From Euryodendron excelsum (Eukaryota; Streptophyta; Magnoliopsida; Ericales; Pentaphylacaceae): DNA of 64,000 nucleotides. Location: contig CM065397.1 in NCBI GenBank assembly GCA_033060915.1, positions 33,154,501-33,218,500 on the forward strand, written 5' to 3'. The notes under the pieces were generated by a model. It did no database searches, was not told the DNA's origin, and saw nothing but the letters and a program-made list of their open reading frames with translations. Made by a program: the position numbers and the translations under genes. The number at the start of each line of letters is the position of its first letter. The stretch's first letter is position 1. Below, piece after piece: positions 35,001-45,121 of the stretch.

Positions 35001-35997
35001 AAAAACCCTCTCTTGAGGAGATATTTTCAAAATCGTTTTTCAAAACCCTAAGTGTAGTTTTCGGATTATGCTTCGTTTTTAGGTGACCTAACTCACCTTA
35101 ATCAAGTTAGGTGGCGACTCCAAAATTTTTCCTAAAGCCCTTTATTCAAATCTATTTTCAATTCAAACATAGTCGCACTCATTCTTCTAGGAGGGTGAGT
35201 TCTAACGAGAGAGTACAGTTTTTTTCCCGCTTGTGTGTGTATTCCTCGAGTGCGAAAAATCTGGGCGTAACAGCTACTTTGTCCAGTTTTATCCACTCTT
35301 CAAATTTTTCAAGTTTCCAAAGAAAATCCTATTTTTCAAACTAGTGTTATCACTCACATTCATTCTTTACATTAATCACCCACTCTACCTTGCATCAAGT
35401 TTTTTGAAAAGTTACTAACTCTTTGCATTTGTCTTTTGTAGGTGGACCTTTGTTTACATTTTGTTTCATGTCTTATTTATTGCCATGTATGAATGGACAG
35501 GATGTGATGTGTGTTGTTGGGTCCTTTCCTCCACTTTCGAAAATTTCACACACACTTGGTGCGCTCACTTGCATTTGCATCTTGCATGTATTACCTGGCT
35601 ACTACCCTTCTAGATAGAAGGGAGAACAATATATTGACTGTGGGAGGATGCTGTGTTAGTTTCTTAGCCTACGGTCTCTTGATAGTTCCCCCGCTCGAAC
35701 CACCAACCAAAGATGGAGTTCACTCTTTCGAGGGTGGACGCCAGAGGTTTAAAGGTTTGGGAACCGAGCTTTTTAGGAAGCATTAGTAAACCCCCAACCT
35801 CATGCTCATGTAGCACCCCATGCATAGCCGAACCTCTGCCAGATTTAGGACACACGTGTCAATTTTAAAACCAAGGAGGAAAGGGCGACCACTTTATTTT
35901 TCTTTATGTATCTTGTTCAATTCAGGCTGTTATACTATTCAATTCATGCCATTCTATTATGTATATGCATCATAACTACTCATGCATCGGAGTTCAT

Positions 35998-37115
35998 TCC
36001 AAGACAAGAGTTCCTAAAGTAACTCAAGTCGTTGCATCTTCATGCATCTAATCAACCCCCAGAGAAAGGCACAATGTCCTTCTCACTCAAATCAAGCCAA
36101 CCCAAAACTCGTAAGGGTACCACAAGACCCTAAAGGGTTCATGTCATGCATCAAAGTCATCTCATAAAGAGGGGCCCTAATCCCTCTTCACTCATGGAGA
36201 TAGGGCTACCAAGAAGACGAAAGGGTAATTCAAATCAAGATCTCCTACCAACCTCCGGTCAAGAAGGCGAATTCGAAAACTCAAGAGTAGTTAGGATCCC
36301 ATAATGTAAGCATAGAATAGGCGAAGGTCTTAAGGAAAATGCTCCCCTTCCCCTTCAAATGTACTTTCAATTTCATGTAAACAGAAATTAAATGCAATAA
36401 AACTATCCTTTTTACTTTCATCGAATGAATGTATGAATGAATGAAGAGGCTCGCACAGGTACAATATTGCATGCAGGGGCAACCCCCTATCTCCAAAAGT
36501 GAGCCAACATATCATGCTTAGTACCCCTCTCAAAGTAGGGGCACTCCTAGGGCATGCATTGCATAAAAAATCTTCAATCTGAAGGCACTAACTTCTCCTT
36601 TTTGTTTTTCTTTTTACATTCTCATTGTCTTCTCCCTAGCCTACAAAGGCTAAGAGAGTTAGAGGGTGAACCAAGAATGAAAAGGGGTCTTCTAAACTAC
36701 TTATTCGTTGCCATTATCCTGTCCATATAATTACTATTAGGCTCATGCATTAACATCTATCCCAAGACAAGAGTGCCAAGAAACTCTAGCCATTGCATTC
36801 TCATGCATTCAATCAACCATAGAGAGAAAGGGATGATCTAATCTCATGCTAATCAATCCTGCCTAAACCTCTAAGGGTTCCTCCAACCCTAAGGATTCAT
36901 GGCATGCATAGAATCATATCTCAAGAGAGGCCTAAATCTCTCTCAGTCCATGGAGGCGGGATTCCCTAAACAAAGAAGTTTCAACTGGCCCATGCCGAAG
37001 AGGTATTGTATTGCACACAGGGGTAAAATCCCACCTCCAAAATGGACTCAACATCATGCATAAATTTCCTCAAAGCAGGGACCTCCATAGGACATGCATT
37101 GCATAAAACCTTCAA
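35998..37115 (+). repeat. Old tandem duplication, about 760 bp apart
   Basis: Two related blocks (about 35998-36560 and 36760-37115) share, in order, CCAAGACAAGAGT, CGTTGCATCTTCATGCAT-like words, AGGGTT...CATGCAT, CATGGAG(A/G)..GGG, GGGGCAA/GGGGTAAAATCCC, and AGGGCATGCATTGCATAAAA. Identity is patchy with indels. Confidence 0.65.
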
Positions 37116-38965
37116 CTCCATATGCTAACTGCATTTTGTTTTTCTTTTTTTTCAGGTCCAAGAGCACAGTCAAACCGATAGAATCCCTCCGGCATCCCGC
37201 CTAATTCATAATTCATGCAAAGCCATGATCTCGACACCATGTTGCCACTCTACCAGTCCTCAAAAAGCCATCCCTGTACAATCAGATGACACTCATGGAA
37301 AATGGAGTGTGAAGGATGCCAACGTGATTCCAAAACCAGTCCAAAGGGTTTATTCTGAAAAAGGAAGGTTTCTTTCGAACCCATCTTTCAATTTTTAATT
37401 TGAATTTGATCATGAAAATAACATCATCTAAATGAAAGGGATCCAAAGTTTTCATGTTTATATCATTTTCTCATGGCTTTTCATGGATGATATTCTTCTC
37501 CAAGAGTTTTTTCCCAAAATGTTTTACCTCGACTTGAAGGATGGGATAACATAAGCACCACCTTCAGTAGAAACCATCTTTGACTCCAAAAAGAGGGGAG
37601 AGAGAAATAGAAAATACAGAGAAAGGAGAAATACAGAAGGGTGAGAGATGAGAATCAATCACGTAACTCATTAAAATCCAAGGAGTGACCCCCAAATGAT
37701 GTCCTGACAAAGCAACAAGTAGCTACACCTTCAAAAGGAAGATTAACACATAATGGCAAGTCTGGGTTGATTAAATCTTTGAAAAAAATTAGAAAAACCA
37801 AAATAAATATTTTTTTATAGTATTTGTCCTACACGTGCACAATCACTGGGTCAAATATTCAATTATGAACAGATTGAGGTGCATGCTTGTTTGAGGTTGA
37901 ATCTCGTGTGCATGATCACTTACATAAATATGAGTCAATGGTTTTGATGATCTTTACCATATTGGTGATTCATGTTCAATATAACGCACACTTCTCGAGA
38001 CTTCTTAGAATATGGAATCCACCTTTATGATCTATTTTAAATAGGTTAAATACTTGTGGATTGTCTCACACCTAGATTGACCTTTTGTCGATTCCCTCTC
38101 TCATCACTTATGGAAAGGGCTACCAATGAGTCTAAGTGCAGTTACTATTGTTATGTGACAAGAGGAGAAGGCTACTTGCTCATGTGTGTGAAAGCCGCCA
38201 TACTTTACATTTCTGTATTTCCATCATTGAAGAGATAGGGTTGGACTTCCACCAAAAAAAAAGAAGAGAGAAGAGAGAAAAAAAAACATGGGATGAAATA
38301 GGTTTGACTTCTAGGTGTGATAACCCGTGAGCTATTGTACCATCCTAGATCACGCCCAGGGTCTATATTCTCATTAGTCTCTATGAAGTTCACACCTACA
38401 CTGATACATTGTCACTAGCATGGTCTTAATCATCTCACGACCAATTGTGCTTGTTTCGTGTGGTTTCGTGCGTATTTGATGTTGATCTTTTCAAGCCAAG
38501 CTGCATCTTGATATTCATAAATCTATATTTGCCCTACACTGATTGATCATGTCTTTATAAGGCTCTCATAATTTGAAAAGTTTAATAGTTCCATAAAAAA
38601 AAAAAAAAAGAAGACAATTTTAGGCTTTCCCGTGCTTTTAATAGCTTTCAAAGTCTTCCCGAACTAAGAACAGAAGCTACCTGTTGCTTTGCCAAAAGGG
38701 CGATATCGACTATCACTCAAGAGCCCCACTTGGAGGAATTTTCCTTTTCATCAGAAGAGAGGGGGAGAATGAGTCAATGAGTTAAATATCTAAAAGTGAT
38801 GTGAATGCTATCACATCCTGGTAAGAAAAGGGTAGAACTTGAAAGAGAAATCCTAAGCGAAAAACCGAAGTTCAAAAGACTGCCTAATCTTAAGATATAA
38901 TGCTTATAACTGAATATGACCCATTGGGCAACCCTCGAGACATACGTCCATTTTCCATCCATATA

Positions 38966-39590
38966 TGCATTCATCAAAAAGCATGAAATGTATTCAATTC
39001 CATTCTTGTATAAATTTGTGCATTCATCAAAAAGTATGATATGCATTCAATTCCATTTCTATATGTGCATTCATCAAAAAGTATGACATGCATTCAATTC
39101 TAATTCTGTATGTGCATTCATCAAAAAGTATAACATGCATCCAATTCCATTTCCGTATGTGCATTCATCAAAAAGTATGACATGCATCCAATCCCATTCC
39201 TATATGTGCACTCAATCAAAAGTATGACGCACATTTAATTCCATTCTTGTGCATGCATTCATCAAAAAGTATGGCATGCTTCCAATTCCATGTATATAAC
39301 TTGTGCATTCATCAAAAAGTATTACATGCATTCAATTTCATTCATGTATGTGCATTCATCAAAAAGTATGACATGCATTCAAAATCCATCCCTATGCATT
39401 CATCAAAAAGTATGATATGTAATCAAAATCCATTTCTATGCATTCATCAAAAAGCATGACATGCATTCAATTCCATCCCTGCATGAGCATCCATCAAAAA
39501 ACATGACATACGTTTAAGTCTATCGTTACGCATTCATCAAAAAGTATAACATGTATCAGCCTGTGCATTCATCCAAAAGTATGATGTGTA
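38966..39590 (+). repeat. Tandem array of about 47-bp units (TGCATTCATCAAAAAGTATG), about 14 copies
   Basis: Core TGCATTCATCAAAAAGTATG followed by ACATGCATTCAATTCCATTC and a variable TATATG spacer; spacing ranges from about 36 to 52 bp, mostly 47. Units differ by point changes, and units near the right end are shortened. Confidence 0.9.
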
Positions 39591-40287
39591 TTCATTTTAA
39601 CCTATGGTGGACTCATACAGTATATACCAAACAACATACTAACAAAATACACTAACAAACGTTCAGGTGATTACAAAAGAAAAGGTGTCCTGAAGCAGAA
39701 GCACAACATCCCGAAAGGTCTGTGAGCCAGAATCCAAGCACTCTGCAAAAGAAATGGCATACACCCCAGAAAACCTAAATTGTAATCCATAGACAATAAG
39801 AAACATAGAATGGGGCACTAAATCACCCTTGACCTCCCCAATCAGCCATGAACAACCTAATCCAACATTTTTCAAAACCACAGAGAATAGGACAACGACC
39901 CACCCTCGACCACCCTAATTAATGTCAGCCTGACTCGACCTCTTCAAATTGTAAAAACTGGGGCAACGGCCCACCCTACACCTTCTATTCAATTGCAAAC
40001 CAGTTGATCCACTCAAGCAAAACTGACCTATAGATGTTCCACCTTCTAAATACCTCAAACCTTTCAAAATGAGACCTCACCCTCTGCAAAACAAAATTCA
40101 AGAACTTGAGGAATCACCTTACGGAGAATTTTGCTATGTCAGTTAGAGCCAAAAGTTAACAAATCAACACATCGAAGCAACTTTAATCTCCCAAAATCTC
40201 AATCCAAGAAGCAGCCAATGTTATCTTCTCCAACATTCAAGACAAAAGACCTACAAGCAGATCCCTTATATCAGCAAAGATTTAGGT

Positions 40288-40890
40288 TTCAGAACTTCCC
40301 TTGAAAAAGCAGATTGAGTTTCAGAGCTTCCTCCGAAAAAACAGATTTGGGTTTTAGAGCTTCCTCTGAAAAAACAGATTGGGTTTTAGAGCTTCCTCCG
40401 AAAAAGTAGATTTGGGTTTCTAAGCTTCCCTCGAAAAAGCAGATTGGGTTTCAGAGCTTCCTCCGAAAAAGCAAATTTGGGTTTTAGAGCTTCCTTTGAA
40501 AGAGCAGATTTAGGTTTCAGAGCTTCTCCCGAAAAAGCCAATTGGGTTTCCGAGCTTCCTCCGAAAAAGCAGATTGGGTTTCAGAGCTTCCCCTGAAAAA
40601 GAATATTGGGTTTCAGAGCTTCCCCCGAAAAAGCATATTGGGTTTCAGAGCTTTCCCCGAAAAAGCAAATTGGGTTTCCAAGCTTCCTCCAAAAAAGCAG
40701 ATTGGGTTTCCAAGCTTCCTCTGTAAAAGCAGATTGGGTTTCAGAGCTTCCTCTGAAAAAGCAGATTGGGTTTTAGAGCTTCCTCATAAAAAGCAGATTG
40801 AGTTTTAGAGCTTTCTCCAAAAAAGCAGATTGGGTTTTAAAGCTTCCTCCAAAAAAGCAGATTACGTTTTCGAGCTTTCGTCTTTAAAAG
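40288..40890 (+). repeat. Tandem array of 32-bp units, about 18-19 copies
   Basis: Unit AAAAAGCAGATTGGGTTTCA plus GAGCTTCCTCCG. Because 32 is not a multiple of 3, any frame repeats every 96 bp, which explains an 88-codon open frame (40542-40808) with a 32-residue period; it is not a gene. Flanks are CAGATCCC...GGATTT on the left and TCAACATTGAACC on the right. Confidence 0.92.
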
Positions 40891-41559
40891 CAGATATCAA
40901 CATTGAACCTCCCTAGAGAAGCAGCATTCCGTCAAACGGAGCGTCTGTTCAAGAAGACTCAGTTTTAGGATATTAACCTTGAACCACCTCTCAGAAGCTA
41001 CGCTAACAAAAATCCTATTTTGCCTACAAAAAAAAAAAAAAAAACTCGACAGTCAAGCAAACACCGAGTATTCCAATCTTAAGAAATCTCAATCTAGGAG
41101 GGCACAAATGTCCCCCTTTCAAGCTCCAAGACATAAGAATTATAAGCATGGAACAATCTCTGATGATTCCACAGGCTCAACCATCTCCAAATCTTCGAGG
41201 TAAAGCCCAGGTATAATTCTAACCGAATTGTCTCAAAATCAATTTTAAAAAACAAAAGCCCTTGCTTTCTTTCAAATCCAAAAATTCAGTTTTCAAATAT
41301 CCAAAAACTTGCAAGGTTTCGTCTATAAAAACTTTCAAATTTCAAAGTCAGTTTCAGAAACTTTCAAAACTATTTCTACAAAAATTTTCAAACTCAAAAG
41401 ATCAAAGCTCTTGCTTACTTTCAAAAGTCAAAATCAATTTTAATATCCAAAAGAAAAAAAAAATTTCCGCTAAAAGTTTCAAATTTCAACTCAATTTCAA
41501 AGAGAAAAAATCCTGCTGTCTTTCAAAAACACCGTCAAGTTCAAAAACTTTCAAAGGTT

Positions 41560-41835
41560 CAAGTTTCGAGTCAAAATGAATTTCCTAAACATTTGTCTTC
41601 AAAAAATTCAGATTTCAAGTCAAAACAAATTTCCTATACAAAAGTGTCAAGTCAAAATGAATTTTCTATACATTTTGTCTTCAAAAGTTCAAATTTCTAG
41701 TTAAAATGAATTCTCTACACATTTTGTTTTCAAAAGTTCAAGTTTTGAGTCAAAATGAATTTTCTACACATTTTGTCTTCAAGAGTTCCCAAGTTTCGAG
41801 TCAAAACAAGTTTTCTAACCCTCATAAAAAAATAT
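41560..41835 (+). repeat. Tandem array of about 58-bp units (GTCAAAATGAATTTTCTACACATT)
   Basis: Four to five units of TTCAAGTTTCGAGTCAAAAT plus GAATTTTCTACACATTTTGTCTTCAAAAG. Shorter, looser versions of the same TTTCAAA words extend left to about 41240. Confidence 0.75.
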
Positions 41836-42339
41836 ATAGTAGTTTCTAAATTTCGAGTTCAAATGAATCTCCTTCAAATGGTTTTCACCTTTCTAGGTTT
41901 TCTAACTTTTTTCTTCAAAAAGTTTGATTTCAAAAGTACCCTCTAGGTTTTCTAACTTTTTCCTTTAAAAAGTTTGACTTCAATTCATTTATCAGGTTTT
42001 TCAAAACATTTTTCCTTTAAAAAGTTCAACCTCAAAAAAAATTTATCTGGTTTCTTGAGCTTTTCCTCCAAAAGCACTGTTTTCCAAAAAATTTCGGGTT
42101 TCCAAGCTTTTGCCTAAAAAAGCCTAGCTTTCCAACATTTTTGGGAGTTTCCTGAGTTTTCTCCTTCAAAAGCTCCGTTTTCAAAATATTCTTCAGGTTT
42201 CTCGAGCTTTTTCCTTTAAAAGCTCCATTTTTCAAAAGAATTTCGGGTTTTCAAGTTTTCACCTCAAAAAGCCTACCCTCCCAAAATTTTTGAGTTTTCC
42301 GAGCTTTCTCCTTCAAAAGCTCCATTTTCAAAACATCTT

Positions 42340-42612
42340 TTTAGGTTTTGTCAAAAGTTCCACTTTCCAAAAATCTCGGGTTTTTTAGCTTTAGCTTCAA
42401 AAAGTTTAACTTTCAAAATTTTAGATTTTCTAGATTTTGCCTCAAAAAGCTTAACTTTCAAAATTTCGGGTTTTCTAGCTTTCACCTCAAAAAGCTCAAC
42501 TTTCAAAATTTCGGGTTTTCAAGCTTTTGCCTCAAAAAGCTTAACTTTTAAAATTTTAGGTTTTCTAGCTCAACTTTCAAAATTTTGGGTTTTCTAGCTT
42601 TTGCCTCAAAAA
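42340..42612 (+). repeat. Tandem array of about 48-bp units (AAGCTTAACTTTCAAAATTT)
   Basis: Five to six units of AAAAAGCTTAACTTTCAAAA plus TTTCGGGTTTTCTAGCTTTTGCCTC. The 48-bp length is a multiple of 3 and yields a 67-codon frame of 16-residue repeats (42348-42551), judged an artefact. Weaker relatives with TTTCTCGAGCTTTTCCTCC extend left to about 41940. Confidence 0.8.
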
Positions 42613-42659
42613 CCTTACGGAGAATTCTATGTAGCTTTTCTAATCTTGCTATATAGTTC

Positions 42660-43412
42660 CCACTGTTTCTAGGCTAAACAAACCTCTTAAATCTGGAGTT
42701 CACAACTTGAGTTGTTTTAGCTAAAGCGTGGAATCTATTAGACAACTTATTGTTATATGATTTACCCTGACTGTAATGCTTCTGAGCTTGAACATAGTCA
42801 GCCGATAGGCCATACGACTTATGACACTGAGGTCTAATGTGACCTCTTACACCATAGTAGTGACAGATAGGTACAAAATGAGAAGGATTACCTTGATTTG
42901 GAGGAGCATTATACCTTCCTTCAAAAACAAATTTGATAGGCTTATTGTATTGGTGTTGCTTTAACTTGGATGGTTTGGCATCATACCTAATACCACGTGT
43001 ATCCCAAGAATGGTTATAAGCCAAGCACACTTTCTCTACTGCGGATGCACTTGCCTTATACTTCTTGAAGGTTAGATTAGACTCAAAGATATCAGCTTCA
43101 AGTTTAAGGATTTTCCTTCAAGTGCCTTTTTAAAACCATCTCTAGCAAATGCATCTTTCTCGAGAAACTTCACTTTGTCAGTCAGTGATGTTTGATATTT
43201 TTTCAACTGACTAAATTTTGCTTGAGCATCGACATTCACCCTTTTTAAGGAGTCAATTTCTTCTAGAGCCTTTTTTCAACTTCTTACCTAGTTTAACATT
43301 CACATTGGTAAGCTTGTATGATTGCTTGTATAGTTGATCATAGGCTCGTTGTAGTTTATTTTTATCTTCATCATCTGATTCTCTCTCATCTTCCTTGAGA
43401 GATCCCACCATA
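42660..43412 (-). pseudogene. Ty1/copia gag, C-terminal part
   Basis: Minus-strand continuation of the gag at 48178-49140 after the solo LTR. It starts MVGSLKEDERESDDEDKNKL (43412), followed by a coiled Lys/Asn-rich segment, frameshifts at about 43270 and 43130, and a 118-codon frame (43030-42674) with the second zinc knuckle reading CHYYGVRGHIRPQC, where the second Cys is Tyr. These coiled and zinc-knuckle parts bind element RNA in active relatives. It ends near 42660 against the D-element leader; pol is not found beyond, so the copia element is truncated. Confidence 0.88.
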
Positions 43413-43601
43413 TGTAAGCACCCTATTTTTGACCGCTCGATGGTCTACAGTCTGTCCAGACTTGAGTTCAAGTCAATATGGACATATTCTAGAATTCTAG
43501 TCTTAATCCAGTCAATTCATCGCTTCACGGGCCCACCAGGCCCAAATAGAGGCAAAATGACCAAAAGGCCCTTGTGGGCGTTATTCAGTCCAATCCCATA
43601 G

Positions 43602-43760
43602 GCACGTCTTTCTGAAGACGGTAAGTCCCCTTCCAATTCCAATAGGCGCATCTTCCCAAGGACAGTAAGTCCCCTTCCAATCCCGTAGGCACGTCCTCCC
43701 GAAGTCGGTAAGTCCCTTTCCAATCCTATAGGCACGTCTTCTCGAAGACGGTAAGTCCCA
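43602..43760 (+). repeat. Palindrome array in LTR copy F U3 (four units)
   Basis: Units of about 42 bp: AGGCACGTCTTTCTGAAGACGGTAAGTCCCC-type with CCAATCCCAT spacer. Cores read CGTCTTTCTGAAGACG, CATCTTCCCAAGGACA, CGTCCTCCCGAAGTCG and CGTCTTCTCGAAGACG. Confidence 0.85.
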
Positions 43761-44974
43761 TTTTTCAAGTCTAATTCCAATTCTAATCCTTTTCCCAAGA
43801 AAGTTGATTCCTGGAGACGGTAAGTCTATCCTGTCCGGCACGTTTTTTCCAGAAAGTTTCTTCAGAATGGTAAGTCCCTTCAAACCCGTCGACCGGGACG
43901 AGACCCCAAGTCCCTGAGATGTTAGAACGGTCCACCTTTGGCACTCGCTAGCCCGCCAATACAGAAATGTCTATTTCGGCAAGCCTTCTGAGAAAGTTGA
44001 TTTCTCAGGCTCTAAGTCCCTTTAGCAGCTTCCCGAGATCAGGCAGTGCCGGGAATGATCGTGAACCGTAGAGTAGCGGAAGTACTCGCAAACATTGCAA
44101 TTGTCAAAGTAGCGGAAATACTTGCAAATAGGTCGATATAGGGAATTGCCAAAAAACTCTTGTATCACCGGATTGCCGTTAGAGTGGCGGAAACACTCAA
44201 AACCCAGGTCAACATCGGTGCCTACTAGCCCACTTCAGTGAAAAATGACTAAACTACCCCTAGGGCCATTTTTTGGTATGTTTCTAGAGAAAATACCTAA
44301 AACCTTAGAACGGTAAGTCCATCCCTTCCAAGATTGTCTTAAAAGCAATCCGGCATGATTAGGTGCCTTCTAGTCAGTTTCGGGCCAATTCTGAGACTTT
44401 CCGGTCAAGATGACCGTTTTGTCTCTAGGCATCCGAACGCCTCGGGAACCACACCGGCTTTGGGTATCAAATCGGTAACCTCCCAAGAATGCTTTATATA
44501 GTATTCCTGACCTTCCATTATCTTTTCGGATCATTCCGACAAACCCGGTGCAAAATGATTATTTTGCCCCTAGTGGGCCGGTCGCCCTTTTCCGACCACA
44601 CCGGCTTTAGATATAAAGCCGGTAACCTTTGGAAACATTTTAAATAATGTTTCCAAATCTCGAGTCTTCTTCCGGGACATTCTGAGTCAGTCCCGACAGC
44701 TTTTTGGCCTGGTTGACCGTTTTGCCCCTAATGACCCGGTCAACCCTTCCAACAAACCTTGACATCCTTTTTCAAGTCCATTACTTCCCAAGACCCTATT
44801 CTAAGGGTTCCTGCCCTTTTTCGGCTTTCCAAGCCATTCCCGGTCCCTTAAATCCTTCCCGGACCTGTCAGAGTCACTCCTAGTGAAGCCAGGCTAAAAA
44901 TTGCATGGCAGTCATTAGTACAGGCGCCCAAATCTTTTGAAGATATGTTGCTTGCCGACTTAAAAGCTTTCCTA

Positions 44975-45092
44975 AGTGGCTGGTGCCACTAGTAGTGGCT
45001 GGCACCACTAATAGTGGTGCCAAGCCAAAAAATGGCCTAGCGCCACTCCTAGTGGCGCTAATGTATTCTTTGGCCTAGCGCCACTGCAACAG
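44975..45092 (+). repeat. Stem-loop cluster just upstream of the TATA box in LTR copy F
   Basis: Two perfect hairpins with 9-bp arms and 3-nt loops: 45001-45021 (GGCACCACT, loop AAT) and 45039-45059 (AGCGCCACT, loop CCT), preceded and followed by partial copies. They end about 20 bp before the TATA box. Confidence 0.85.
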
Positions 45093-45113
45093 GCACTAGG
45101 TTCATCCTCTGTC

Positions 45114-45121
45114 TATAAATA
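45114..45121 (+). promoter_or_regulatory. TATA box of LTR copy F
   Basis: TATAAATA in CTGTCTATAAATACAGAGCC, aligned with the boxes of copies A and C and followed by the AAACTCAGTCTAAAAACCC segment shared with the start of R in copy E. Confidence 0.7.

Larger units (their letters stand above)
30346..35272 (+). mobile_element. Long-LTR family copy E: solo LTR, 4.9 kb, inside the leader of the D element
   Basis: Begins TGTAAGCACCTC and ends GGGCGTAACA. Target duplication GTTAC (30341-30345) and GCTAC (35273-35277), one mismatch. U3 (about 1.7 kb) holds the palindrome array, CCGTCAGAGTAGCG repeats, and the GGCGCC hairpins at 31925-32030, followed by a weak TATA (TATCAATACA at about 32042). R/U5 is about 3.2 kb with the CTACGACTGACCTGATTCC...AGGCAACCCTCATGGGTGCGG motif near 34468-34522. 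No coding capacity; short frames in it are composition artefacts. Confidence 0.93.
35273..42620 (+). mobile_element. Leader/internal region of the Tat/Ogre-like D element, no recognised coding domain
   Basis: Continues the element begun at 26197 after removal of solo LTR E. It holds no gag, protease, RT or integrase. It contains pyrimidine-rich stretches ending in AG (for example TTTTTTTTCAG before 37157 and TTGTCTTTTGTAG before 35443) that could be splice acceptors, as Ogre elements carry an intron, but no donor is assigned. Much of 35998-42610 is repeats (listed separately). A unit reading ACCTTACGGAGAATT recurs at 40119 and 42612. The frame 35511-35786 (91 codons) has no recognisable product. 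Assignment to one element is by continuity, and the right limit at about 42620 is where copia gag begins. Confidence 0.55.

Noticed and set aside
40542..40808. 88-codon repetitive open frame
   Set aside because: Produced by the 32-bp tandem array; period is 32 residues because three units equal 96 bp. No start context or homology.
38966..40890. CRISPR-like regular repeats
   Set aside because: Plant DNA; units are head-to-tail satellites without unique spacers or leader or cas genes.
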